A DNA stretch of 64,000 nucleotides from Pyrinomonadaceae bacterium (GCA_019186825.1 JABARP010000008.1:63139-127138); one strand, 5' to 3'. Counted from the stretch's first letter, positions 8,927 to 18,059 are shown. Notes: generated by a model from the sequence alone, not told the origin. Numbers and translations: made by a program.

Positions 8927-9706
8927 TTAGAACAAACAAGGTGCCGGTATCGAGCAAGGATCCGGCAGATTCGGGGGTGACGGAGGTGTGTTCCCAAAGA
9001 GCGAAAGCTCTCCCGCACCAACGGCTTCCCATCTTCCCGACGCACTCACATTGTTGACAGTGATTTGATAGACACCGTTGTAATAAGTGCTGACATTCGG
9101 AAGCGTGAATTCCATTTGGCCCTTGCCAAGATTAGTAACCGTTGCGGCGATAGATGCCCTGACATTTCCAAACTCATCGAGTATCGCAACCTGCGGCGGC
9201 CCGTAGGTATCGGATATCCCTTCCGCTTCGACGGCTATAGTTGACGGGGGAGATACCGCGTCGACAGTCGAAGGATTAATGGAGATTGGAAAAACGTACG
9301 CATAGCACGGTAGTTTTTCCATCTCACCGAGGTGGACATTCCTCTCGACAGTATGCACTCCCCCTACGCATGGAACTTGCCCCATAAAGCTCTCCCAATA
9401 TTGAAATCGCCACTTCGCAGGAACCCGCGTGTTAAAGAAGTTGCGAGGCCCGGGGCCGATCTGAGTGGTCGGAATCAATTCGATCGTACCAGTCGTTGTA
9501 CCCAATGGCTCGAGAAACGTACCGATTACCGACATCACTGTTGGTCGATGAATCTGGCTGCTTGTAGTTTGGCTAATCTCTATACGATCTGGCAATAGGT
9601 CAAAGCCGCGATCAGGCGGATTGTTGCTGCCGCCACCGCCGCTGCAGCCAACGAGGAAAAGGGTGCACAACGCTGAACTTGTTAACGCAATTAGTTTGGT
9701 TTTCAT
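8927..9706 (-). CDS. Lipoprotein with Ig-like/IPT-type region, unknown function
   Basis: 259 residues. The lipobox is LVGC at residues 17-20, followed by a flexible SGGGGSNNPPD linker, so the protein should be lipid-anchored. The rest is beta-rich and ends in a Pro-rich segment with two Cys (PDPCSIPAPCLF). The region around AILDEFGNVRASIAATVTNLGKGQMEFTLP resembles an Ig-like repeat. A strong AGGAGGAAAAG site precedes the ATG. Fourteen bases separate it from the upstream gene, so co-transcription is likely. Not recognised further. Confidence 0.65.
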   Translation of the reverse strand: MKTKLIALTSSALCTLFLVGCSGGGGSNNPPDRGFDLLPDRIEISQTTSSQIHRPTVMSVIGTFLEPLGTTTGTIELIPTTQIGPGPRNFFNTRVPAKWRFQYWESFMGQVPCVGGVHTVERNVHLGEMEKLPCYAYVFPISINPSTVDAVSPPSTIAVEAEGISDTYGPPQVAILDEFGNVRASIAATVTNLGKGQMEFTLPNVSTYYNGVYQITVNNVSASGRWEAVGAGELSLFGNTPPSPPNLPDPCSIPAPCLF

Positions 9707-9720
9707 CTTCTTTTCCTCCT

Positions 9721-10488
9721 TTAGTTTTCTATTCCAAGAATATCCAATGCCCGATGCGGGATCGCCAGCAGTTCCGCAGATGACATCGTCGGGATTTTAT
9801 CGGCGATTGCCTCACTGATCTGTTCGGTTTTCACCGGATCATCGTCAAGGGTTTGACCGATCTTTGTCGAATGCAGGTCAGTCCACATCGCGCTTCTTTC
9901 GGCTTGCGTGAGCTGATAATTCGGGTTCGACTTTTTCTGGTTTAGCATCGCCAAAGCTACAAACACAGCTTCGGCGGGAGACATTTCAGGGACGATCGTT
10001 GAGTTCACATCGCCGACCGAACTCTGCTCGGATTGACGGCCATGCCCGACAAACTGAGGGGCGAGTAATTGCAAAGCTTGGCGAAGCTTTCGAACCTCGT
10101 AAACGTCCGTTTTACTGAACTCAGGAGTGTTAAATTTCACCTGTAGCCCGTTGACCACCTGAACGACAGCCGTCTCCGAGACGCCGCCGCGCTGGTTCGC
10201 CTGGTAGAGCAATTCGGAATTTACTATTCGAGTTTTCACGTCGGTTGCGACGGTCGTGCTGAATGTCGCGAATAGTTCGTTAACCAGATCATTCACGGCA
10301 GTCGAGCCGCCGCCTTCGTTTACGGCCCTCGCCTTAATGTTAAGCTGACTAAACGCGACGTTGTCGTCATACGACGCCGGAAGCAGTGTTGCGGATGTGC
10401 GTACGTCTAGCGAGTTGAGTACTGCCGCACCGATTAGCGAAAAAACAGCAATAATCGGCACAGAGTAGAGCAAAGTTCTCCTGATCAT
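9721..10488 (-). CDS. Membrane-anchored or exported protein, unknown function
   Basis: 255 residues. One N-terminal hydrophobic segment (residues 7-26, YSVPIIAVFSLIGAAVLNSL) lacks a clear cleavage site, so an uncleaved anchor is likely. The remainder is polar and mostly helical, with a low-complexity linker near QSEQSSVGDVNST and a Met/Ala-rich helix PAEAVFVALAML. Strong site GAGGAGA five bases before ATG. First gene of a three-gene exported set. No family recognised. Confidence 0.6.
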   Translation of the reverse strand: MIRRTLLYSVPIIAVFSLIGAAVLNSLDVRTSATLLPASYDDNVAFSQLNIKARAVNEGGGSTAVNDLVNELFATFSTTVATDVKTRIVNSELLYQANQRGGVSETAVVQVVNGLQVKFNTPEFSKTDVYEVRKLRQALQLLAPQFVGHGRQSEQSSVGDVNSTIVPEMSPAEAVFVALAMLNQKKSNPNYQLTQAERSAMWTDLHSTKIGQTLDDDPVKTEQISEAIADKIPTMSSAELLAIPHRALDILGIEN

Positions 10489-10661
10489 ATTTCTCCTCTT
10501 TTGTGAAGGGAAGAAAACGAAAGGTTACAGGACATTTCGCGAAGTTCGCTTCCATTTCTTCGACTTTTAGTTGTAGCCGTGCCGTGCTTTACGCTAAGAT
10601 ATCTATGCTTTTTGACGACATCTGTTGTCCTAAACACGACAGAGCCAGTTAAAAACAAATG

Positions 10662-10702
10662 GGCCCCAAGGATCGCTTCAACCGATCTTCGGGGCCTTTT
10701 TT
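10662..10702. terminator. Strong hairpin, possible bidirectional terminator or attenuator
   Basis: The arms GGCCCCaaggatcg (10662-10675) and cgatcttcGGGGCC (10683-10696) pair with two central flaws. On the plus strand TTTTTT follows directly; on the minus strand CATTTGTTTTT follows. It could end transcripts from def (minus strand) or act as an attenuator in the leader of the 10488 gene set. No plus-strand gene feeds it. Confidence 0.55.
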
Positions 10703-10831
10703 GAATACTGAAATCCTTGCTCTTCCATCGCAAAATAGACCGGCCCATTCAAAAGAACGGGCGACCAAGGGTTGCAGGGTGGAGCGTGAGGAACTCATAA
10801 ATTGTTCTACATTGGATTTGAGTTCACATAT

Positions 10832-10859
10832 TTTGTAGGCATTTTTGCCTTGATGTCAA
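10832..10859 (-). promoter_or_regulatory. Candidate sigma-70 promoter for the 10488-8037 gene set
   Basis: On the minus strand TTGACA (10859-10854) is followed after 16 bases by TACAAA (10837-10832). The -35 is perfect and the -10 matches four of six. A start near 10825 would give a leader of about 335 bases. Confidence 0.4.
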
Positions 10860-10943
10860 GCGTTTTTTTTTTGCAGCAGGATAAATGCTGTAAGTAAAGG
10901 GTTTAGCGGTTCTCCTTTTTGCTACAAATCGATACGCCTTCGG

Positions 10944-11435
10944 TTACTTCCAGCTTTTCTCTTTGCGGAAGCGTTTTAGGACCATATCGCGGCGGAGTTT
11001 TGGGAGGCGGTCGACGAAGAGTTTGCCGTCGCAATGGTCGGTCTCGTGCTGGAATGCGCGAGCTGCGTAACCGGAAGCTTCCGTCTCGAACCACTCGCCT
11101 TTCTCGTTCTGTGCACGGAGTTTTGCGGTTTCGGCACGCACGAGCACGGCCGGAACTTTCCCGACCGAGAGGCAGCCTTCGTTGCCCGATTGCTCGCCCG
11201 AGCGTTCGATTATCTCGGGGTTTGCGGCGATGAGCTTGATCCCGTCGCAATCCATAACGAAAAGCCGAAGGTTCAGCCCGATCTGCGGTGCGGCAAGCCC
11301 GACGCCCTCGGCATCGTACATCGTCTCGAACATTTCGGCACAGAGCGCGACAAGCGCGTCGTCAAATTCCGTCACGGGTTTGCCGACCTCGCCGAGAACG
11401 GCTGCGGGGTATTCTGTGATCTTTCGGACTGCCAT
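10944..11435 (-). CDS. def: Peptide deformylase
   Basis: 163 residues. Removes the formyl group from nascent N-terminal methionine. Motifs are GVGLAAPQIG (44-53), EGCLS with metal ligand C88, and HETDH with ligands H130 and H134 and catalytic E131. The frame is open upstream to 11516, but ATG 11435 shares one base with the stop of the zinc-ribbon gene (TGATG), which favours coupled translation from this start. Last gene of the minus-strand glycan string. Confidence 0.93.
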   Translation of the reverse strand: MAVRKITEYPAAVLGEVGKPVTEFDDALVALCAEMFETMYDAEGVGLAAPQIGLNLRLFVMDCDGIKLIAANPEIIERSGEQSGNEGCLSVGKVPAVLVRAETAKLRAQNEKGEWFETEASGYAARAFQHETDHCDGKLFVDRLPKLRRDMVLKRFRKEKSWK

Positions 11436-11644
11436 CAGCGTGGGATCACTCCCGTGCGGGAAGACCGGGAATAGCCGCGACGTGCGAAGAAGTTCTTTTC
11501 TTCGCGTGCGAGGCACTGCCAGCAGATGTTTCGCGGGCGATTCGTCGAGGAAAGGAACGTGTTGTAGTGGTCGACCATTCGGTCGCAGCTTGCGCAGCGG
11601 ACGACCGGTTTATCGGTTATTTTGGGGTCTAGGGTTTGGATCAT
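11435..11644 (-). CDS. Small zinc-ribbon protein coupled to a glycosyltransferase and def
   Basis: 69 residues. C17-x2-C20 (VRCASC) and C41-x2-C44 (NICWQC) form a four-cysteine zinc ribbon; the tail is basic. The ATG at 11644 overlaps the stop of the GT39 gene (ATGA) and its own stop overlaps the def ATG (TGATG), so all three are read in one pass. The frame is open further upstream, but only over GT39 sequence. Function unknown; a nascent-chain or RNA-binding role is only a guess. Confidence 0.7.
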   Translation of the reverse strand: MIQTLDPKITDKPVVRCASCDRMVDHYNTFLSSTNRPRNICWQCLAREEKNFFARRGYSRSSRTGVIPR

Positions 11645-13170
11645 TTTTCGATCTTTCTCAGCAATCTGACTTTCTCGAGATAAAAATCCTGCTCGGCAAC
11701 TATAGTGTAATTGGCTTTGACGTAAGTTGCCAGAGGCGTGCATGCAAGAGTCTCGCTGCAGACGGAACCGGTAACGAGCCAGACCTCCTTTGTTGCCGTT
11801 GGGAATTGCGAGATCGCGAAATTCGTCTCGGTCAAAAGGCTGTTTGCCGAACCCGCCGGAGCATCGCGTGTGAAGCGAAAGTAACCTTCTCCGGGGCTGA
11901 TATGGACCTTGCCATTGTAGGTCTGCTCTAACGCGAGTGTGTCATAGACGGGGAAGACGAAGATAGGCCGCCATTCCGAGCTTGCTTCAAGGAATCTTGC
12001 GACGCGGTCCCAATCACCCCGTTTTGTCATCGTCGGATAGAGCCCGACGATCGATGCCTGGAAGAAGATCGCGAGGATCACTCCGCCGACGGCTACGAAA
12101 GTTAGCCTCGCGGGCCTCGAGGCAACGGCTGCTGAAAGATCAAAGCCCAACGACACCGCAGCAAGCAGCAAGGGAACAAAGGCGACGGTCGCATGGCGAA
12201 GCTCGACGAGGTCGCTGCCGACCGCAAAATACGCCGACAAGAGGCCGAGAAATACCGTTCCGGCGAGAGCCATTAGGCGCCATGTGCGGTTCGAAACGGC
12301 CCGTAGATTCACGGCCGTAAAAATGCCGACCGCAATGAGAAGGACACGCACGATCCAAATACGTGCGAATGCAAGAGGGCTCCATTCACCGGTCGGAAAA
12401 AGGCCTGCGGGCAGCAGCATCGTCACAAAATGCTGCCACATGAGACGTAGCCCTTCGACGAGCGACACGGGCTCGTGAAAGCCTTGCGTGTTGATCGCAA
12501 ATTGACTCCTTACGAGCAATGCCTGCGGCAGAAAGACGATCGCCACCGGTATCATCGACGCGAGAAAATTCACGACGTTCCTTGCGCGTCCCGAAACGAC
12601 GTTCGCAACAAAACAGCCCGCAAGCACAAAGCCGAGATAGTAGTTTGTGTAAAGCGCGATGATGGCGGTTGCGATGAACGCAATGCGGGGCTTTGTCCGC
12701 GCATTCTCGCCCTGGGCGATCAGTGCTTCGTTCAGATGAACGAGAAGTGCCGCGAGGACAAACCCGAGAGCGTAACCGCGCGCTTCGAGTGCCGCCCAAA
12801 TGACAAGCGGATGCAGCCCGAAAAGAATTGCCGTGATCGCTGCGGCTCGCCCTGACAAAAAGCAGCGTGCGAATTTCCAAACGAGAAAGATGCCTCCCGC
12901 CGTGCAGATGATCGAAAAAAGACGCGCGAAGAAGAACGAATCGTTCAGAACCCGCCAGAGCGACATTATCCAAAAGTAGAGCGGTGCTTGTTTTTCGTCC
13001 GCCCACGCGTGCTGAAACGCGTGCAGAAAACCGCTCTGCGTTGTGTAAAGCGTCGATGCCTCATCGACCCAAATGTTCAGCCAATAAGCGAGCGGGAGCA
13101 CGATCGCGAGGTGAACCGCGACGACCGCGAGCAGCGTAAAGCGAGAGAATTTTTCGTTACCGTCCTGCAT
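11641..13170 (-). CDS. GT39-type membrane glycosyltransferase
   Basis: 509 residues with about 10-12 hydrophobic segments. After the first segment comes the acidic WVDEAST motif and, in the next loop, DEKQAPLYFWIMSLWR, the arrangement of polyprenyl-phosphate-sugar-using GT-C enzymes (PMT_2/ArnT-like). The polar C-terminal third is periplasmic. The ATG overlaps the stop of the next GT39 gene by one base (TAATG). It probably moves a lipid-linked sugar onto an acceptor outside the inner membrane; sugar and acceptor are unknown. Confidence 0.8.
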   Translation of the reverse strand: MQDGNEKFSRFTLLAVVAVHLAIVLPLAYWLNIWVDEASTLYTTQSGFLHAFQHAWADEKQAPLYFWIMSLWRVLNDSFFFARLFSIICTAGGIFLVWKFARCFLSGRAAAITAILFGLHPLVIWAALEARGYALGFVLAALLVHLNEALIAQGENARTKPRIAFIATAIIALYTNYYLGFVLAGCFVANVVSGRARNVVNFLASMIPVAIVFLPQALLVRSQFAINTQGFHEPVSLVEGLRLMWQHFVTMLLPAGLFPTGEWSPLAFARIWIVRVLLIAVGIFTAVNLRAVSNRTWRLMALAGTVFLGLLSAYFAVGSDLVELRHATVAFVPLLLAAVSLGFDLSAAVASRPARLTFVAVGGVILAIFFQASIVGLYPTMTKRGDWDRVARFLEASSEWRPIFVFPVYDTLALEQTYNGKVHISPGEGYFRFTRDAPAGSANSLLTETNFAISQFPTATKEVWLVTGSVCSETLACTPLATYVKANYTIVAEQDFYLEKVRLLRKIEK

Positions 13171-14663
13171 TAAGGGTGTAGGTCAAAGACGATGAATTCG
13201 TCCGTTTCGATCACCGTCGGGAATCTCGAAGCAACCTCCGGTTCAAACCCTTTCGCGTGTGCGAGTTCGCTTTTTTGTGCGACGAAATATTGTGCGCCGA
13301 GCGATCGGAATCCTTCGACGGCCGCAACCGTCTGCCGGTCGCTGCAGATGTTGAACCCCTTGCGATCGAGCCAGTAGAACATATAAGAGGCATTGTATGC
13401 GAGAGCGTAGCCGTCCTTATCGACACACGCGCCTCCCGAAACAAGTATAAGGCCATCGCGTCGCAAATACGGCTCGATCTGTTGCGATTCCGCGAATGCA
13501 GGCTCGTGTTTGCGATGTTGGAGGAAAAGGCCCCGAATAGAGCGCAGGTTGAAAACGAATGCGGCAACTGACGCCAAGACGATCAACGCGGCAAGGACCT
13601 TGCGCGTCGAGAATTTCGCTTTTAAGTCGCCGAACAACGCGATGCCTTTGCCCGCGCCGATGCCGATCAGCAGACTCGCGGGTGCGACCGCAAAAACGTG
13701 GTAGTAATTCGCCCAATCATCGGCCGTTGTACGTGCGGCGACGATCAGAAAGACGAAGACCGACGCGAGCCAGATGAGCGAGAACGAGGCCGCTCTCTCG
13801 CGTCTTGCGAGTATGACCCCAACGAGCGCGACAATGACGCCGATACCAGCCCAGACCCATTCGATCTCGTTAAGTAGGATGCCGAGGATGAAATAGGAAT
13901 TCGTAAAGAAGTCGGGCCCGATCCAATGATGTTCGTTCGAGACGCCAAGCGAATTTCCGTAAGTCAGCCAGAGATATTTGGCGTGAATGTACCAGAGAAT
14001 TCCGGGCGCGAGAGCGATGCAGGCAAACGCATACGTGCGCCAATTCTTGACTGCGCAAACGCCTTCTTTTCTTAGCCAAACGACGGCGATGAGCAATCCT
14101 ATGTGCGCCGAAGTCGCTTTTGCGAGGATCGAGAGCGAGGTGAATGCCGCCGCGGCAAGCAAGTCGGAGAGCCGATCGGTTCGCATCCAGCGTGCAAAGA
14201 AATACGCCGTGGCGAGATACGCGAGAATCGTTAGGCTTTCGGGCTGCACTGCCGTCGATATCTCGAAGATCAGAGGGTTGAATGCAAAGAATGCAAATGC
14301 GGCGACGGCCTCGTCCGGCTCGAGGATGTCGCGCGCAAGGAACCAGAACAATGCGAGTACGCCGAGCGAAAGCAGCATCGAGATGATCCGGCCGGTTTCG
14401 TCGTGGATGCCGAATGCTTTGTACGCGACGGCGATCGTCCACGGATAAAGCGGAAGCTCCATTTCGGCGTATCCGGGTCCCGTTCCGCGCCAATCGATGC
14501 GCGGATAGAGCGGGTTCATGCCTTCGCGTGTGAAGTTTCGCGCGATGCTGCCGAGGTCGGATTCGCGCCAGGAGGCTCGGTCAAGCGGTCGAAAAGTATC
14601 TGCCACCCTTAAGAGCACGGCGGCCGCAAAGAGTGCGATAAAGATCGTGCGGCGTACCCTCAT
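13170..14663 (-). CDS. GT39-type membrane glycosyltransferase, second copy
   Basis: 497 residues from ATG 14663, which overlaps the stop of the UbiA-type gene (ATGA); the longer frame to 14717 is unlikely. An N-terminal helix is followed by WRESDLGSIARNF and YAEMELPLYPW, the periplasmic acidic loop of GT-C enzymes. About ten further hydrophobic segments and a soluble C-terminus follow. Only loosely similar to its neighbour, so it probably handles a different acceptor or sugar rather than being a recent duplicate. Confidence 0.8.
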   Translation of the reverse strand: MRVRRTIFIALFAAAVLLRVADTFRPLDRASWRESDLGSIARNFTREGMNPLYPRIDWRGTGPGYAEMELPLYPWTIAVAYKAFGIHDETGRIISMLLSLGVLALFWFLARDILEPDEAVAAFAFFAFNPLIFEISTAVQPESLTILAYLATAYFFARWMRTDRLSDLLAAAAFTSLSILAKATSAHIGLLIAVVWLRKEGVCAVKNWRTYAFACIALAPGILWYIHAKYLWLTYGNSLGVSNEHHWIGPDFFTNSYFILGILLNEIEWVWAGIGVIVALVGVILARRERAASFSLIWLASVFVFLIVAARTTADDWANYYHVFAVAPASLLIGIGAGKGIALFGDLKAKFSTRKVLAALIVLASVAAFVFNLRSIRGLFLQHRKHEPAFAESQQIEPYLRRDGLILVSGGACVDKDGYALAYNASYMFYWLDRKGFNICSDRQTVAAVEGFRSLGAQYFVAQKSELAHAKGFEPEVASRFPTVIETDEFIVFDLHP

Positions 14664-15598
14664 CCGTGCTTCAAGAGATGCGGAAGATATACGACAAGCG
14701 ATGCAGCGATGAGCCAAAGCAGAAGGTTTAGCGCGGTCGGCCGATCGCGAAAAAGTATCTTGACGGGGTCGCCGCCCGCATTACGCTGGTGGATCAGAAA
14801 CAGATAGCGGAACACGCCGTAAACAACGAACGGGATCGTGACCAGCATCCATTGCGAACCGACGCGTGCGACCGTCTCATCCGCACGCGTGTAGAGCGCG
14901 TACGTGATCAGGGCCGCACCTGCGCAGATCGCCATTATCGAATCGAGAAATCGTACAGAGTATTCGCTGAGATTCTTGCGATGCGAGCTTGCAGCCGAAC
15001 GAAGCAGCATAAGCTCGTGCCTTCGTTTGCCGAAACCGACCAGCAGAGCGACCATCGAAGTGCAGATGATCAGCCATTCCGAGATCGTTACGTCGATCAG
15101 CACGGCCCCCGAAATAGCACGCAGTACGAAACCGCTCGCTATCAGGATCACATCAAGGATAACGACATTCTTTAGCTGCAGCGAATACGCGACACACGCC
15201 GCAAGGTAGACGACGATCACGAGTGCGAACCGCGAACTAAGCGCGAGCGACCCGGCGGCAGCCGCGGCAAAAAGAGCGACCATCGAGATGCGTGCAAGAT
15301 TGAGATTCAATTCGCCGGCGGCAAGCGGACGCGTCGATTTGATCGGATGCGCGCGGTCAGACTTTATGTCGCAAAGGTCGTTGAAGATATAGATGCCGCT
15401 GCTTGCCGCACAAAAGACGAAGAAACCGAGCGTGCTGACCCACAGATCGTGCAGTTCAAGAAGCGACCCCGAAAAGATAACGCCCGCGAAGACAAGAAGA
15501 TTCTTGACCCACTCCTGCGGCCGCATTTCGACAAGAAGGCCGCGAAGATTCCTCCGAAGCGCCCACGAAAAAGGGTGGCCGATCTCGAGCGGTTTCAC
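14660..15598 (-). CDS. UbiA-type polyprenyl-phosphate phosphoribosyltransferase (DPPR synthase-like)
   Basis: 312 residues from GTG, overlapping the upstream stop (GTGA). RPQEWVKNLLVFAG (27-40) and NDLCDIKSDRAHPIKSTRPLA (N73, D74, D77, D81; shown in part) match the branch of the UbiA superfamily that adds 5-phosphoribose to decaprenyl phosphate. A second Asp region lies near FRDRPTALNLLLW. About eight or nine membrane helices. The product would be a lipid-linked pentose donor usable by the two GT39 genes downstream. The DprE1/DprE2 pair that would make arabinose is not visible here. Confidence 0.82.
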   Translation of the reverse strand: MKPLEIGHPFSWALRRNLRGLLVEMRPQEWVKNLLVFAGVIFSGSLLELHDLWVSTLGFFVFCAASSGIYIFNDLCDIKSDRAHPIKSTRPLAAGELNLNLARISMVALFAAAAAGSLALSSRFALVIVVYLAACVAYSLQLKNVVILDVILIASGFVLRAISGAVLIDVTISEWLIICTSMVALLVGFGKRRHELMLLRSAASSHRKNLSEYSVRFLDSIMAICAGAALITYALYTRADETVARVGSQWMLVTIPFVVYGVFRYLFLIHQRNAGGDPVKILFRDRPTALNLLLWLIAASLVVYLPHLLKHG

Positions 15599-16566
15599 GA
15601 TAGCGCCGGCTCCGCCCTGTTCGCGGAGCTAAGACGCTCTCTAAGGTCGCTTGCGTGTCCGCCGACGGTCCTGACGTCGAATGACGCTTTGTAGGTTGAG
15701 ATGATCCAGTTGAGCAGGGCGCTCTTCGCCCCGGAAGAAAGCGACATTCCGGGGAAGAATTTCAGCTCAGGAACCTCTTCGCCTGTAAGAAAGTCGAGCG
15801 GATGTAGAAGCAGCGAAGGCTGGATATTCGCCATGCGGCACGCCGCGAGTGCGGAACGCCAATATGCTTTTGCTGCCGAACGCGAGAACGTCGAAAGATA
15901 GATCACGTAGCTTGCGTGGATCGGCGTTTTTACACCGGGAAATGTCGTCACAGGGATCTCGGCGATCGTTCCTTTTTCGGTCGTGACGATGTGAGGGTTG
16001 AGCGGCTTTAAGCCATCCGAAAACTTGCCGAAAAGCTGCTTGCGTTTCTCGCGTTCCTCATCGGACATCTTCGGCGCGGTAAAGAAATAATACGCGCGGG
16101 CAAGCGGTGCGATGTAGGTCGGAAATGTTGAGCAATCAAGCTCATAGCCACGCTCGACAAGCGTTTCGAGCACCGCCGGACTCAGGCTGAAGCCCGGCCC
16201 GCGAAATCCTTTTGGATGGCGGCCCGTCGCAAGCTCGATCGCCTCTTCGCTACGTTCAAATTCCTCGGTCAACGCCTCTTTCGAATAGAGATGAAGCCAC
16301 GGCTCGTGATGGAAGCTGTGGTTCCCGATCTCGTGCCCCGCGTCGGCGAGGGAACGGAGCGCATCGTGGTTTTTATCAAGCGCGGCGTCCTGGCCGACGA
16401 CAAAGAACGTGATCTTCTGATCGTGCCCTTCAAGGAAAGAAAGCGCACGCGGGACGACAAGGTCGAGATAGCTGGGGAATGTTTCCCAGCCCGCGTCGCT
16501 GTGCGTCTTCATGTATGACCACTGATTGTCGAGGTCGAGCGAGAGGCTCGCGATACGCTTGCTCAT
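15595..16566 (-). CDS. Polysaccharide deacetylase family protein
   Basis: 323 residues. NodB-type fold: first motif SLDLDNQW with D11 and D13, second motif GHEIGNHSFHHE with metal histidines H83 and H87, third motif GFRGPGFSLS. No signal peptide, so it probably acts on a lipid-linked or cytosolic sugar. Both ends overlap neighbours by four bases. Unlike the fused deacetylase at 21114-22808, the key residues are intact. Confidence 0.83.
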   Translation of the reverse strand: MSKRIASLSLDLDNQWSYMKTHSDAGWETFPSYLDLVVPRALSFLEGHDQKITFFVVGQDAALDKNHDALRSLADAGHEIGNHSFHHEPWLHLYSKEALTEEFERSEEAIELATGRHPKGFRGPGFSLSPAVLETLVERGYELDCSTFPTYIAPLARAYYFFTAPKMSDEEREKRKQLFGKFSDGLKPLNPHIVTTEKGTIAEIPVTTFPGVKTPIHASYVIYLSTFSRSAAKAYWRSALAACRMANIQPSLLLHPLDFLTGEEVPELKFFPGMSLSSGAKSALLNWIISTYKASFDVRTVGGHASDLRERLSSANRAEPALS

Positions 16567-18059
16567 CGAGCCGCCTCCTTGCTCGCAAGTTCATCGAGCA
16601 GTTCGCCGGCGAACCGCTTTGCAAGCGCGATCGTTTCGTTGACATTCAGCGTGCCGTTGACGATGTGAGTTGAATTGACGATATAAAGGCCGTCAACAGA
16701 GGTGCGCATCGCCGGAAGATCTTCCGAATAATTCAGCACCGGCAGCGGAAAAACCCTCCGCACACGCGAGACCTTGAATTCAAGCACATCGCGACGCTTG
16801 AAACGCGGATACATCTTTTCAAGCCCGGCGAGAAAAGTCTCGCGGATCGCCTCGTCGCTCGCATCAAAAAGTTTGTCGTCCGGGTCGAGATACTTCGGGA
16901 GATAGACAAGCGAATTCCCGCCGAACTCGTGCTTGCTCACAAGAGCCGACATCTCGATGACGCCCGTGAATGGCGAATTGTCCGTGATGTTCGTTACGTA
17001 GAATTTCGAGAGCGAAGAACGCAGCAGAACGGACGCGCAGATGATGCCCTGATAGCGAATGTTCGCAAGATCGAGGTGTTCGCGGCCTTCGAGTTGGGCC
17101 GTCATCTCCGCTGCCTTCGACGAAGGGCAGGTCAATATCACGCGGTCGAATTCCTCCGGCGGCGGTGTCGGTAGCTTGTCCGACCTGCGGCGGCGAGGCG
17201 TTGGTTCCGGCTCCGTAAGGAACGCACCCGAAAAGCCGGAGGCGACCGCCACTGCCGAATTGAATGCCGCATATTTCGTGCGGTGCGTAACATATTTTGC
17301 ACCGAGATCCGCCTTTCGCCGTGCGTCGATGACGCGGACGCTAAACTTGCCGTTTCCGAGTTTTTCGACCCGCTGGACAGGCGAATTCAGCCGAACCTCA
17401 ACCCCTTTTTTAGCCAGTACCTCGGCAAAGCGTTCGAGTACGCGTGCGTAACCGCCGCGAACGTAGCCGAACATTTCTTTCTTTAGGCCCGAACGCCGTG
17501 CTGCGTACATTCGCTGGATCGTCGCCCAGATGAATGCCGCCGAGGTGTCTTTGTATGATTCGCCGAGTTTGGCAAGCAGGAGCGGACGCCAGATCCTATT
17601 GAATGTCTTTTTTCCGGAGAGTCGCGTGAGCCATTCCTCGACGGTGATCTTCTCAAGCTCGCGCCAATCGGTGATCCGCGACGCCTTAAAGATCGTGTAT
17701 CCGAGACGGAGTTTTGAGATCGGGCCAAGGAGCGGGAACTTTAGGAACTCGATCGAGTTTGACATCGAGTGCAGCTCGCCGTCCGAGAAGAATCCTGTTT
17801 TTGTCTCGACCCAGCGAAACTGATCTTCGAGGCCAAGCTCGTTGATGAGTCCGCGCGTGTGTTCGTCCGAGAGAAGCGTAACGTGATAATGCTTATCCCA
17901 CGTGAAGTTGCCGATCTTCCACGCTGAGGCAAGGCCGCCGATCTCGCCGGCAGCTTCAAAGATCGTCACGCGGTGGCCCGCTTCTGCCAGGCGCAGAGCG
18001 GTCGTCATGCCGAGAAAGCCCGACCCAACGATCGCGATATTCTGGGAGTTTGTATTCAA
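16563..18059 (-). CDS. FAD-dependent amine-oxidase-fold oxidoreductase
   Basis: 498 residues. The N-terminal dinucleotide loop is IAIVGSGFLGMTTALRLAEAG, followed by EAAGEIGGLASAW, the FAD motif of the protoporphyrinogen oxidase/UDP-galactopyranose mutase group. The end VDGLYIVNSTHIVNGTLNVNETI (in part) is the second FAD region. Position between two sugar genes suggests action on a nucleotide- or lipid-linked sugar, or polyprenol saturation; neither can be decided. Overlaps the deacetylase by four bases. Confidence 0.75.
   Translation of the reverse strand: MNTNSQNIAIVGSGFLGMTTALRLAEAGHRVTIFEAAGEIGGLASAWKIGNFTWDKHYHVTLLSDEHTRGLINELGLEDQFRWVETKTGFFSDGELHSMSNSIEFLKFPLLGPISKLRLGYTIFKASRITDWRELEKITVEEWLTRLSGKKTFNRIWRPLLLAKLGESYKDTSAAFIWATIQRMYAARRSGLKKEMFGYVRGGYARVLERFAEVLAKKGVEVRLNSPVQRVEKLGNGKFSVRVIDARRKADLGAKYVTHRTKYAAFNSAVAVASGFSGAFLTEPEPTPRRRRSDKLPTPPPEEFDRVILTCPSSKAAEMTAQLEGREHLDLANIRYQGIICASVLLRSSLSKFYVTNITDNSPFTGVIEMSALVSKHEFGGNSLVYLPKYLDPDDKLFDASDEAIRETFLAGLEKMYPRFKRRDVLEFKVSRVRRVFPLPVLNYSEDLPAMRTSVDGLYIVNSTHIVNGTLNVNETIALAKRFAGELLDELASKEAAR

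Larger units (their letters stand above)
10489..10943. other. 455-base gene-free leader with hairpins
   Basis: I see no convincing gene here. On the minus strand it could be the long leader of the 10488-8037 genes. It holds a promoter-like pair at 10832-10859, a perfect hairpin GCCCGTTC-TTTT-GAATGGGC at 10743-10762, a terminator-like hairpin at 10662-10702 and a T10 run at 10862-10872 (+). An 87-codon ORF (10485-10748) spans the hairpins and has no protein character. No known riboswitch consensus was recognised. Confidence 0.45.

Noticed and set aside
10743..10762. A riboswitch in the 10.5-10.9 kb leader
   Set aside because: The hairpin is perfect but none of the known riboswitch core motifs could be recognised; only a general leader is claimed.
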